This document shows, piece after piece, positions 6,954-13,962 of a DNA stretch of 16,986 bases. The DNA is from Candidatus Yonathbacteria bacterium (lineage in GTDB: Bacteria > Patescibacteriota > Minisyncoccia > Phycocordibacterales > UBA1550), in NCBI GenBank assembly GCA_016201355.1, contig JACQCY010000018.1, positions 1-16,986 of the forward strand, in the 5' to 3' direction. A program made the translations under genes and the position numbers. The notes beneath the pieces are model-generated. The model worked only from the letters and a program-made list of their open reading frames with translations. It was not told the DNA's origin and ran no database searches. The number at the start of each line of letters is the position of its first letter. Position 1 is the stretch's first letter.

Positions 6954-7119
6954 CAGAGCGAGGGATGCCTCTTGTGCAGAGGAAATCAGAGCGCACCCAA
7001 CCTTAGAGCGAGCTAATCCTTTTTTCAGTGCCTTGCTCAAGCGCGACTGGCGCGAGCAGAGCAAATTTTTAGCAAAAAATTATGCGTGTACTGAAAAAAG
7101 AATTAGCGAGCGGCCTTTA
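6954..7119 (-). repeat. Dispersed structured repeat, copy A, after the DEAD-box stop codon
   Basis: Copy A runs from CAGAGCGAGG (6954) to the stop codon of the DEAD-box gene at 7117-7119. Its last 67 bases (7053-7119) align without gaps to 9527-9593 with about 47 identical positions, including the stop codon itself. Both copies also share the CAGAGCGAGG end and an internal TGCCTTGC block. Copy A can fold: TTTTTTCAGT (7021 region) pairs with ACTGAAAAAA (7090 region), with smaller hairpins inside. It forms the 3' UTR of the gene on the minus strand. No coding function is seen. Confidence 0.7.
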
Positions 7120-8481
7120 TCCTACAAATGTAAGCGCTTTCCCTTTTGCCCCCGCGCGCCCAGTACGGCCGATGCGATGAACATAATCGTCATACGATTC
7201 AGGAATATCAAAGTTGATAACATGAGATACTCCGGTGATATCAAGCCCGCGCGCGGCAACATCGGTCGCAACGAGGATTTGCGCCATTCCTCTTTTAAAA
7301 ATATCGAGAGCGCGCTGTCGTTGTCCTTGATTCTTGTCGCCGTGGATAGATTGCGCTTTGAACCCGCGCTTGCCGAGCGCAATGGCGAGTTTTTCCACAC
7401 CGTGTTTCGTGCGACCAAAGACCAATACTTTTTTGAACTCTGGCTGAATGAGAAGATTGTGGAGAACATCAATCTTGTCTTCGCCCGGTTTAATACGCAC
7501 CACATCTTGTTCTACATTTTTTGAGGTATCTTGCGTCTTTACGGAAATCATTACCGGTTCTTTGAGAAAATTCTTAATGAGCGCCGCGATCTCGGGAGAA
7601 AGTGTCGCTGAGAAAAAGAGCGTATGGCGGTCGGTGGGCATATAGCTCATCAATAGTTTCATGTCATTGATGAACCCCATATCAAGCATACGATCCGCCT
7701 CGTCCAAAACAACAGACTTAAATCTTGAAAGATTAAGATTTTTGCGTTCAATCAAATCCTTGATGCGCCCCGGTGTGCCAATGACAAAATTGTGCTGGTA
7801 ACGAAGATTGGAAATCTGGCGACCGATAGGCGCTCCGCCTACGACACACACAGAAAATATTCTGAATCCTTTTACAAATCCTTTGAGCTCTTCGTCAATC
7901 TGCTGAGCAAGCTCGCGCGTTGGCGCAACGATAATAACCTTTTCATTTGAATTGAGGAGCACTTTATTAATGAGCGGAATCAGAAATGCCGCGGTTTTGC
8001 CCGTACCGGTATTTGCAATACCAACAATATCCTTCCCGTGAAGAATATGCGGGATCACCCTGTCTTGAATAGGAGTCGGTTCTTTGTATCCTTTCGCTAA
8101 AATATTTTGCTTCAAATTTTCCTGAATAAGGAAATCCTTGAATAAATATTCCGGCGTAAAGGTCACTGCTTCTTCCGTAATGACGGTCTTATTGATGAAT
8201 CTTGAAATATCAATATGCGCGCCCTTTCTCCTTCCTCCTCCCGAAGTACGATGAACGGGTCTGTTGTAACCTCCCCTGCTGGTATTTCTCGATGATTGAA
8301 AACGAGATGATGTGCCAAAGGAAGCGCCACGAGAATGTGTTCCTCCGGTACCACCACGAGAAGCACCGCTTGTATGTCCTCTTCCTCCGCCATACGAACT
8401 CCCCCCTGCTGTGCGGGCAGATGAATGGCTCCTTGTTTTTGACGCGCTAAAATTCCTGCTAAATGTTCTCTTTTGTTCCAT
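7117..8481 (-). CDS. DEAD-box ATP-dependent RNA helicase with Arg/Gly/Ser-rich N-terminal tail
   Basis: This 454-residue protein has residues 1-95 made almost only of Gly, Ser, Arg and Thr, an RGG-like disordered RNA-binding tail. The helicase core follows: Q motif 'GYKEPTPIQ' (131-139), motif I ANTGTGKT (156-163), PTREL (187-191), GTPGR (235-239), DEAD (260-263), SAT (291-293), 'ATDVAARGLD' (405-414) and HRIGRTGR (435-442). These bind and hydrolyse ATP and clamp RNA. It ends right after 'GKALTFVG', so there is no C-terminal extension; in most bacterial relatives the basic tail is C-terminal, here it is N-terminal. Family members unwind short RNA duplexes in ribosome assembly and mRNA decay, often in the cold. 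It has a strong promoter and a structured leader of about 154 nt, which suggests regulation in the leader. The stop codon opens repeat copy A. Confidence 0.95.
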   Translation of the reverse strand: MEQKRTFSRNFSASKTRSHSSARTAGGSSYGGGRGHTSGASRGGTGGTHSRGASFGTSSRFQSSRNTSRGGYNRPVHRTSGGGRRKGAHIDISRFINKTVITEEAVTFTPEYLFKDFLIQENLKQNILAKGYKEPTPIQDRVIPHILHGKDIVGIANTGTGKTAAFLIPLINKVLLNSNEKVIIVAPTRELAQQIDEELKGFVKGFRIFSVCVVGGAPIGRQISNLRYQHNFVIGTPGRIKDLIERKNLNLSRFKSVVLDEADRMLDMGFINDMKLLMSYMPTDRHTLFFSATLSPEIAALIKNFLKEPVMISVKTQDTSKNVEQDVVRIKPGEDKIDVLHNLLIQPEFKKVLVFGRTKHGVEKLAIALGKRGFKAQSIHGDKNQGQRQRALDIFKRGMAQILVATDVAARGLDITGVSHVINFDIPESYDDYVHRIGRTGRAGAKGKALTFVG

Positions 8482-8635
8482 AAATTGTTCTAAAAGCCCT
8501 TTGGGGGCTTACATTAAATTCTTCGTATTTCACTAATGCGGAAATATTAATTCTCGTAAGCCCTTGAACGCGAAGAAAATGTTTTGTAAGAACAGTTTTG
8601 TTTTATGGCGCAAAAACTCGTGAGATGAAGTTGTA
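8482..8635 (-). promoter_or_regulatory. Attenuator-like leader of the DEAD-box gene
   Basis: The leader (minus strand) holds three related segments. Segment 1, GTAAGCCC on plus (8556-8563), is a perfect match for pairing with segment 2, GGGCTTAC on plus (8505-8512). Segment 2 can instead pair with segment 3, AAGCCC on plus (8494-8499), making a 6-bp hairpin with a five-base loop followed by TTTT in the RNA. The two pairings exclude each other, the topology of an antiterminator/terminator or of a start-site switch. The hairpin ends 12 bases before the ATG. No known riboswitch is recognised. Confidence 0.5.
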
Positions 8636-8641
8636 TTTACT

Positions 8642-8670
8642 ACTATATACTACTTCCTATTTTTTGTCAA
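8642..8670 (-). promoter_or_regulatory. Strong sigma-70-type promoter of the DEAD-box gene
   Basis: On the minus strand TTGACA (8665-8670) and TATAGT (8642-8647) are separated by exactly 17 bases. This is the best promoter in the window. The start would be near 8635, leaving a leader of about 154 nt. Confidence 0.85.
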
Positions 8671-8686
8671 ATTTTTTCTGAATCTA

Positions 8687-8714
8687 TTGCTTATCCCTAC
8701 CTCTTTGTTACTAT
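8687..8714 (+). promoter_or_regulatory. Promoter of ung, predicted leaderless
   Basis: TTGCTT (8687-8692), a 16-base spacer and TACTAT (8709-8714) are followed by six bases and the ATG at 8721. Transcription would begin on the start codon. It lies back to back with the DEAD-box promoter. Confidence 0.55.
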
Positions 8715-8720
8715 GCTTTT

Positions 8721-9413
8721 ATGAAAGACACTATTGCCGTCAACCCCCTCATCGAAGAAAGCTGGCGAGAAGCGCTTGCGGAGGAATTTAACGCGCCGTA
8801 TTTTAAGGAAATCAAGAAAAAAATCCTTGAGGAGAAAAAAGCGGGAGTTGTTTTGTATCCGCCCGGCAAAGAGATTTTTAATGCTTACAATTTGACTCCG
8901 TTTCATCAGGTAAAAGTCGTCATCCTTGGGCAAGACCCGTATCACGGTGTAGGTCAAGCGCACGGTTTGTGTTTTTCGGTCCCTATCGGTGTCACTCCCC
9001 CGCCATCGCTCAAAAATATTTTTAAAGAAATAAAAAATGATCTGGGGATTGAAATATCAAAAGAAAAAGGAAATCTGGAAGGATGGGCAGGGCAAGGCGT
9101 CCTTCTTTTGAACGCGCTCCTCACCGTCCGCGCGGGAGAACCAGCGTCACATCACGAAATCGGGTGGGAAATATTTACCGACGCCACCATCAAAAAACTT
9201 TCTGATGAGCGGGAGCATCTTGTATTCATCCTCTGGGGAAAATTTGCAGAGCAAAAAGAGAATTTAATTGACGCACGCAAGCACCTCATCCTTAAATCCG
9301 CGCACCCCTCCCCTTTTTCCGCGACAAAATTTTTCGGCAATAAACATTTTTCAAAAACAAACGAATATCTTACGCGTCACGGCAAAGGGGTGATTGATTG
9401 GGGAAATATTTAA
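8721..9413 (+). CDS. ung: Uracil-DNA glycosylase, family 1
   Basis: This 230-residue protein is the normal length for family-1 UDG. The water-activating loop is GQDPYH (70-75) with catalytic Asp72. The uracil pocket follows at 'GLCFSVP' (82-88) and 'LLLNALLTV' (128-136). The minor-groove intercalation loop is 'HPSPFS' (195-200) with His195; most homologues have HPSPLS. The enzyme cuts uracil out of DNA after cytosine deamination or dUTP incorporation and starts base excision repair in the cytoplasm. It is monocistronic, transcribed away from the DEAD-box gene, and faces the 3' end of the ABC-F gene. No classical terminator follows; the downstream gap is filled by repeat copy B, which contains short palindromes such as GCCTTGCGCAAGGC. 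Confidence 0.97.
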   Translation: MKDTIAVNPLIEESWREALAEEFNAPYFKEIKKKILEEKKAGVVLYPPGKEIFNAYNLTPFHQVKVVILGQDPYHGVGQAHGLCFSVPIGVTPPPSLKNIFKEIKNDLGIEISKEKGNLEGWAGQGVLLLNALLTVRAGEPASHHEIGWEIFTDATIKKLSDEREHLVFILWGKFAEQKENLIDARKHLILKSAHPSPFSATKFFGNKHFSKTNEYLTRHGKGVIDWGNI

Positions 9414-9429
9414 ACTTTGCATCAAACTT

Positions 9430-9593
9430 CAGAGCGAGGTTCTTTAGTTTGCAATGCCTTGCGCAAGGCGATTCTGCGGAATCGCGTCGCGTACCGTCCT
9501 TTGAGACGCAACATACTGACCGGTAACGAGCGAAGCAAATTTTCAGCAGAAAGATATGCGTGCACCAGACAGGAACAACCCGAGCGGTCTTTA
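9430..9593 (-). repeat. Dispersed structured repeat, copy B, after the ABC-F stop codon
   Basis: Copy B starts with CAGAGCGAGG (9430) and ends on the ABC-F stop codon (9591-9593), so it has nearly the same length and placement as copy A. The best-conserved blocks are CGAGC..AGCAAATTTT.AGCA, TATGCGTG.AC and CGAGCGG.CTTTA. The middle holds hairpins of its own: the 14-base palindrome GCCTTGCGCAAGGC and GATTC-TGCG-GAATC. It fills the gap between ung and the converging ABC-F gene, and may act as a shared 3' UTR or terminator for both. Confidence 0.7.
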
Positions 9594-11057
9594 CTTGTCC
9601 AAATTCAACACCTCATCAATCCTAATTTGCTTCACAAATTCAGGCACATGGGAGACGAGAATCATCGCACCCTCGTATTGATCGAGTGCTTTAGCGATAA
9701 CGGGAAGGTGACGAAAATTAATATGGTTGGTCGGCTCATCGAGGATGAGGAGTCCGGGTCGCTCAAGGACAAGCTGAGCAAAGGCGACAAGTCCTTTTTG
9801 CCCTTCGGACAGACTGCCGATTTTCGTATGAATGACATCGCTCGTGATGAGAAAACTTGCCGCGACCGCGCGCATTCGCTCCTTGTCGAGTCTGCCATCG
9901 ATGGACTGCGCAACACGCGAGAGAGATTGATACACGGTGTCATCAAAATTAAGCGTTGAGAAATCCTGACGATAGTACCCCACCCGCGCGCCGGAAGCTA
10001 TCTTTGACCCATCCCCTTCTCCGCGCGCAATAGCTTCGAGAAGTGTTGACTTGCCGATACCATTTGGTCCAACAAGAAGCAGATGTTGTTTTTTCTTGAG
10101 TGAAATCTTGGTGGCTCTCTTTACTGGTTTATGATTTTTGATCATTTTAAATGATGAAATGTTCAAAATCTCTCCCACTAGTTCTAGTTGTGCGGGAATC
10201 GTAAAAGGGCGAATTGTTTTGTCTTCTTTGCGAATGTCCACCTTCGCCTCTTCCATCTCATCCGCCTTCTCACGCATTCGCTTGGCAACCATACGCATTT
10301 GTCCTCCTTTCATCGCGAAAAAATTGGCTTTTTCTTTATTTGCGATAATCTCCTTGGCGAGCTGAGCGTTCTTCCTATTTTCTTTTTCAATCTGTATGGT
10401 AATCTGCTTCACCACATCAAAATAATTGCCAACATACTGCTCGACTTTGCGCGTGTAAATATTTAAATAGAGGACACCCTCGGTAAATGAATTGAGAAAA
10501 TCCGCATCGTGAGAAATGACGATGCAGGTTTTTTTGTATTCTTTCAAAAAATCGGTAAGATGCGCGATCCCTGCCTTATCAAGATTATTCGTCGGTTCAT
10601 CGAGGAGGAGAACATCGGGGTCTACGATAAGCGCCGAAGCGAGGAGGAGTCGCGCTTGCTGTCCGCCAGAAAATGATTTTACAATGCGGTTATGCGGAGC
10701 ATTCAAATTGACGACCTCAAGGACTGCGTCAATCTTTGGATCGATATCGTAAGTTTTTTCAGAAAAACATTTTTCAAAAAACTCGCGCACCGTAAGATTA
10801 ATATCTTCGCGCGGAATAATTTGTCGCGACACCGCAATAGACACACCCCGAACAATATGAATATCTCCACTCTCTGGTTTTAGTTCTCCTGTAATCATCC
10901 CAAAGATGGTAGATTTCCCCGCGCCATTTTGCCCCATAAGGGTAAGCTTTGAACCTGAGCGAACAGGAAAAAATACCTCATTCAAGATGGGTCTATTATG
11001 TCCGTATTCAAACGAAACATTTTCAAATCGTATGATTGCTTCTCCTTTTTGCGCCAT
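9591..11057 (-). CDS. ABC-F family ATPase (ribosome-associated)
   Basis: This 488-residue protein has two ABC cassettes on one chain and no membrane helices, the ABC-F plan. Cassette 1: Walker A GQNGAGKS (42-49), signature SFSGGQ (128-133), Walker B 'LLLDEPTNNLD' (150-160). A charged helical linker (about 215-280, 'KGGQMRMVAKRMREKADEM') is the P-site tRNA-interacting motif region. Cassette 2: Walker A GPNGIGKS (330-337), signature LSEGQ (416-420) and DEPTNHIN (440-447) in place of the usual LSGGE/Q and DEPTNHLD. ABC-F proteins bind the ribosomal E site and help stalled or antibiotic-blocked ribosomes; which role applies here cannot be told. The gene follows the receiver gene by 43 bases and has its own possible leaderless promoter. 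Its stop codon begins repeat copy B. Confidence 0.93.
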   Translation of the reverse strand: MAQKGEAIIRFENVSFEYGHNRPILNEVFFPVRSGSKLTLMGQNGAGKSTIFGMITGELKPESGDIHIVRGVSIAVSRQIIPREDINLTVREFFEKCFSEKTYDIDPKIDAVLEVVNLNAPHNRIVKSFSGGQQARLLLASALIVDPDVLLLDEPTNNLDKAGIAHLTDFLKEYKKTCIVISHDADFLNSFTEGVLYLNIYTRKVEQYVGNYFDVVKQITIQIEKENRKNAQLAKEIIANKEKANFFAMKGGQMRMVAKRMREKADEMEEAKVDIRKEDKTIRPFTIPAQLELVGEILNISSFKMIKNHKPVKRATKISLKKKQHLLLVGPNGIGKSTLLEAIARGEGDGSKIASGARVGYYRQDFSTLNFDDTVYQSLSRVAQSIDGRLDKERMRAVAASFLITSDVIHTKIGSLSEGQKGLVAFAQLVLERPGLLILDEPTNHINFRHLPVIAKALDQYEGAMILVSHVPEFVKQIRIDEVLNLDK

Positions 11058-11063
11058 TTCACT

Positions 11064-11091
11064 ACCCTACCTTATTTTGCAAAAAATTCAA
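11064..11091 (-). promoter_or_regulatory. Candidate leaderless promoter of the ABC-F gene
   Basis: On the minus strand TTGAAT (11086-11091), a 16-base spacer and TAGGGT (11064-11069) end six bases before the ATG at 11057. The -10 is poor in the middle, but the spacing matches the other leaderless candidates. Confidence 0.35.
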
Positions 11092-11100
11092 AACGATATT

Positions 11101-11478
11101 TTATTCGCTGGCAAATATTTCTTCTATTTTTTTAGAGAGCATAGAAAGTTTTGTTTCATTTTTAACAAAGAGATTTAAATAAGGTACGCCGAGGTCACTC
11201 ACTCTTTTTATGTCTTCCGGTTGATCAAGGTTGGTCAGAACGATTACCTTCGTCTCAATATTCCGCTCTTTGAGCGCGGCAAGCACCCCAAAACCGTCAA
11301 TGTCAGGGAGAACAAGATCAAGCAAGATGAGGTCAAATTTTTGCGCGGAAACTTTCTCAATCGCCTCACGCCCGTTTTCCGCCAATTCAACTTTGTATTC
11401 TTTTGGAGAGAGGGACAGCCAATCGACCAGAGCGCGCGAAATTGCTTCCTCGTCTTCTACTACAAGAATTTGTTTCAT
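11101..11478 (-). CDS. Stand-alone response-regulator receiver domain (CheY-like)
   Basis: This 125-residue protein is one receiver domain with no output domain. The acidic pocket is Glu8-Asp9-Glu10, the phosphate acceptor is Asp54 ('ILLDLVLPD'), the switch threonine is Thr82 ('IVLTN') and the conserved lysine is probably Lys106 ('LFVKNET'). The loop before the lysine reads 'DLGVPYLNLFVK' instead of the usual 'GA.dYl.KP', with no proline after the lysine, so the output face is atypical. It should be phosphorylated by a histidine kinase that is not in this window and act by protein contact. It starts 35 bases from recG on the opposite strand. Confidence 0.92.
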   Translation of the reverse strand: MKQILVVEDEEAISRALVDWLSLSPKEYKVELAENGREAIEKVSAQKFDLILLDLVLPDIDGFGVLAALKERNIETKVIVLTNLDQPEDIKRVSDLGVPYLNLFVKNETKLSMLSKKIEEIFASE

Positions 11479-11513
11479 CCTTAAATAATATCACATTATG
11501 GTAGAATTATAAA
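11479..11513. promoter_or_regulatory. Interlocked divergent leaderless promoters (receiver gene and recG)
   Basis: The gap between the two divergent start codons is only 35 bp. TATTAT on the minus strand (11485-11490) ends six bases before the receiver ATG; TAGAAT on the plus strand (11502-11507) ends six bases before the recG ATG. With 17-base spacers, each -35 would fall exactly on the six bases between the other gene's -10 box and its ATG. Both mRNAs would be leaderless, and only one promoter could be occupied at a time. Confidence 0.5.
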
Positions 11514-13703
11514 ATGAATGGTAATAAAACCATCTCCCACAAAATTCTTCTTTCTGAAATCTTTCGGCTTACTCCCCTGCAAAAGACGGCTCTCATCAAA
11601 CTCAATATCTCGAATGCGCGAGACTTGCTGTACTACTTTCCCGCGCGATACAGCACTATTTCTGAGGTTCGCCTCATCCGCGATCTTGTCCCCGGTGAGC
11701 AAGCGATAATCTATGGACGCGTAGTAAAAGTAGCCACCACAAAAGGATTTCACTCAAAGATACCTATGGCCGAAGCAGTCATCGAAGATGGCACGGGAAA
11801 AATAAAAGCGATATGGTTCCATCAACCGTATATTGCCAAGATGCTCCTCCCCGACACGATGGTAAAACTCTCGGGAAAAATAGAGGAACGAAAAGGCTCG
11901 CTTTATATCGCCAATCCTGAAATAGAAAAGACGAAAGAACTTCCCATCGACGCGGGGCATTCTCTCTTTGGCGAGAATCACGAATCTTTTTTTTACCCTG
12001 TTTATCCGGAAACAAAATATATCACCTCTCGTTTCCTCTATCATCATATTCAAAAGATTTTTACGTTGGGAGTGCTTAAATACATAGAAGACCCCATCCC
12101 GGAAGAAATTCTCAAGCGCTACAATCTCCCCTCGCTTAAAACCGCTCTCGTCTGGATACATACACCACAAAAAGAGAGCGATGCGAAAGCGGCGCGCAAA
12201 CGATTTGCTTTTGAAGAAGTTTTTATGATTCAACTGGCGCGACAAAAAGACCGCGCAGATTTCAAAAAGCACGACGCCTTTACTATTGTTCCCGAAGAAA
12301 ACAAAATGGAACAATTTATATCACGCTTTCCTTTTACTCCGACAAAAGGACAATTCCACGCTCTTTCAGATATTCTCGGCGACCTCAAAAAAGGTATTCC
12401 TATGGCGCGCCTTCTTGAGGGCGATGTCGGGTCGGGGAAGACATTTGTCGCCGCAACTGTCGCGCACACCGTGGTCACTACCGCCCCGCGCGACAATAAA
12501 TTTGGCGCCCTTCAAGTCGCCTATATGGCGCCGACAGAAATCCTCGCCGAGCAACATTTTAAAAGTTTCATTGAATATTTCCGCCTATCTGCGCAAGCAG
12601 GAGGACTCCCTGTTGAGATAGGACTCCTCACCGGAAGCGGGGCAAAAAAGTTTCCTTCAAAAGTAGATCCTTTCGGCAGTACAAAAGTATCCCGCGCGCA
12701 ATTATTGAAATGGGCAAAAGAAGGCACCCTCCCGATCCTCATCGGCACTCATTCTCTCATTCAAAAAACCGTAAATTTTAAAAATCTCGCGCTCGCCATT
12801 GTCGACGAGCAACATCGCTTCGGCACAATGCAAAGAAAAAACCTCACGAAAAAAGATACCATAATGCCTCATTTTCTCTCTATGACCGCAACTCCTATCC
12901 CCCGCACCCTTGCGCTCACCATCTATGGAAATCTTGACCTCACCGTGCTTGATGAAATGCCCGCTGGCCGTCTTGCCATACAAACAGAGCTCGTCACCCC
13001 GAGCGCGCGCAGAGAGATGGAAGAAAAAATCCGCGTAAAAATCACCGGGGGGCGCCAAGCATACATTATCTGTCCACGCATTGAACTCCCTGACCCCGAG
13101 AAAGAACTCGCGCTCAATGTAAAATCAGTGAGAGAAGAGGCGGAGCGTCTCAAAGAAAAAGTATTCCCTGAATTTGAAATTGAAATCCTCCACGGGAAAA
13201 TGAAACCCGCCGAAAAAGAAAAGGTGATGGAAAGATTTTCACGCGGTGAAATACATATCCTCGTCGCGACTTCTGTTGTCGAGGTTGGCGTCAATGTGCC
13301 AAACGCCACCATCATTGTCATCGAAGGCGCCGAAAGATTTGGGCTTGCCCAACTCCATCAACTCCGCGGACGCGTGATGAGAAGCACCCATCAGCCGTAC
13401 TGTTATCTTTTTGCGAGTACTTCAAACGAAACTTCTTTGAAGCGCCTCAAAGCGCTCATCGGAGCAAAAAGCGGTTTTGATCTCGCTGAACAGGACCTAT
13501 TGCTCCGTGGTTCGGGCAAACTCTCCGGTGATAAACAATGGGGCATTTCCGACATCGGTATGGAAGCAATAAAAAATATCAAAATGGTAGAAGCCGCCCG
13601 CGCCGAAGCCACCCATATTATCTCCGAGGACCCCGAATTGCAGAATTACCCTCTTCTCCACGCAAGTGTTCAATCTCGACATAATGATACGCACTGGGAG
13701 TAA
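11514..13703 (+). CDS. recG: ATP-dependent DNA helicase RecG
   Basis: This 729-residue protein is slightly longer than the usual RecG of about 690. The N-terminal wedge/OB part (about 50-145) has 'GRVVKVATTKGFHSKIPMAE' and 'AVIEDGTGKIKAIWF', which grips branched DNA. The superfamily-2 motor carries Walker A GDVGSGKT (303-310), DEQH (431-434), 'SMTATPIPRTLALTIYGNLD' and the C-terminal motifs 'ATSVVEVGVNVPNA', 'ERFGLAQLHQLRGRVMRS', typical of the RecG/Mfd group. RecG remodels stalled replication forks and Holliday junctions by branch migration. Extra residues sit between motifs I and II (about 320-395). The first ATG is chosen: it fits the N-terminus and follows a -10 box by six bases. A second ATG lies out of frame two bases later. 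The gene ends at a three-base-loop hairpin. Confidence 0.96.
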   Translation: MNGNKTISHKILLSEIFRLTPLQKTALIKLNISNARDLLYYFPARYSTISEVRLIRDLVPGEQAIIYGRVVKVATTKGFHSKIPMAEAVIEDGTGKIKAIWFHQPYIAKMLLPDTMVKLSGKIEERKGSLYIANPEIEKTKELPIDAGHSLFGENHESFFYPVYPETKYITSRFLYHHIQKIFTLGVLKYIEDPIPEEILKRYNLPSLKTALVWIHTPQKESDAKAARKRFAFEEVFMIQLARQKDRADFKKHDAFTIVPEENKMEQFISRFPFTPTKGQFHALSDILGDLKKGIPMARLLEGDVGSGKTFVAATVAHTVVTTAPRDNKFGALQVAYMAPTEILAEQHFKSFIEYFRLSAQAGGLPVEIGLLTGSGAKKFPSKVDPFGSTKVSRAQLLKWAKEGTLPILIGTHSLIQKTVNFKNLALAIVDEQHRFGTMQRKNLTKKDTIMPHFLSMTATPIPRTLALTIYGNLDLTVLDEMPAGRLAIQTELVTPSARREMEEKIRVKITGGRQAYIICPRIELPDPEKELALNVKSVREEAERLKEKVFPEFEIEILHGKMKPAEKEKVMERFSRGEIHILVATSVVEVGVNVPNATIIVIEGAERFGLAQLHQLRGRVMRSTHQPYCYLFASTSNETSLKRLKALIGAKSGFDLAEQDLLLRGSGKLSGDKQWGISDIGMEAIKNIKMVEAARAEATHIISEDPELQNYPLLHASVQSRHNDTHWE

Positions 13704-13705
13704 GC

Positions 13706-13748
13706 TAAATATGGAGGTCGCACCTCCATATTTACACCTCCATATTTA
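13706..13748 (+). terminator. 13-bp hairpin after the recG stop plus a direct repeat of its right arm
   Basis: Arms 13706-13718 and 13722-13734 pair perfectly with a CGC loop, starting two bases after the recG stop. The right arm with its C (CACCTCCATATTTA, 13721-13734) is repeated exactly at 13735-13748, so the left arm could pair with either copy. No T-tract follows. Confidence 0.55.
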
Positions 13749-13962
13749 TAAAACTTGCCCGAGTGCACAGTTTGCTATACTATTGAAGTCTTCCTCTAGT
13801 GACTCAGTTGGTGCTTTGCCTTTAGGTGATTCTACTGAATCAAGTACGGAGCTTATATTCAAGTGAGTGAGCGAAGAGAGAAAGTACTCTTTTTCTCTTC
13901 CGAACGAGTGTAGAATATATGGGTACATATAATGTCTAGTGAGCCAGATTGAAAATCTTTGT
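13749..13962 (+). other. Intergenic stretch before the tRNA: promoter-like signals and a hairpin
   Basis: No convincing gene is seen in these 214 bases. TTGCCC (13755-13760) and TACTAT (13778-13783) with a 17-base spacer make a plausible plus-strand promoter. Downstream, a 12-bp hairpin with one G-T pair (13873-13884 with 13889-13900, loop TACT) lies before the tRNA promoter. A minus-strand frame ending with TAA at 13746-13748 reads protein-like residues ('SVLDSVESPKGKAPTESL'), and a 27-codon plus-strand frame is also open. Neither has a supported start, and I do not call them. A small RNA starting near 13790 is possible. Confidence 0.3.
13928..13933 (+). promoter_or_regulatory. -10 box of the tRNA gene
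   Basis: A perfect TATAAT lies 29 bases before the mature tRNA end and would start transcription near 13940. It lies inside the left outer arm, so its inverse copy (ATTATA at 14067-14072) offers an opposing -10 on the minus strand. No clear -35. Confidence 0.5.

Noticed and set aside
6954..7119. Integron attC site (ACCCAAC near 6995 fits RYYYAAC)
   Set aside because: No matching GTTRRRY at the other end, no integrase or cassette array, and the second repeat copy lacks the motif.
6931..7524. Plus-strand 197-residue frame through repeat A and the DEAD-box gene
   Set aside because: It is the reverse complement of the DEAD-box coding region plus terminator and repeat; composition is not protein-like.
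9417..9959. Plus-strand 180-residue frame after ung
   Set aside because: It crosses repeat B and lies antisense to the ABC-F gene; no family resemblance.
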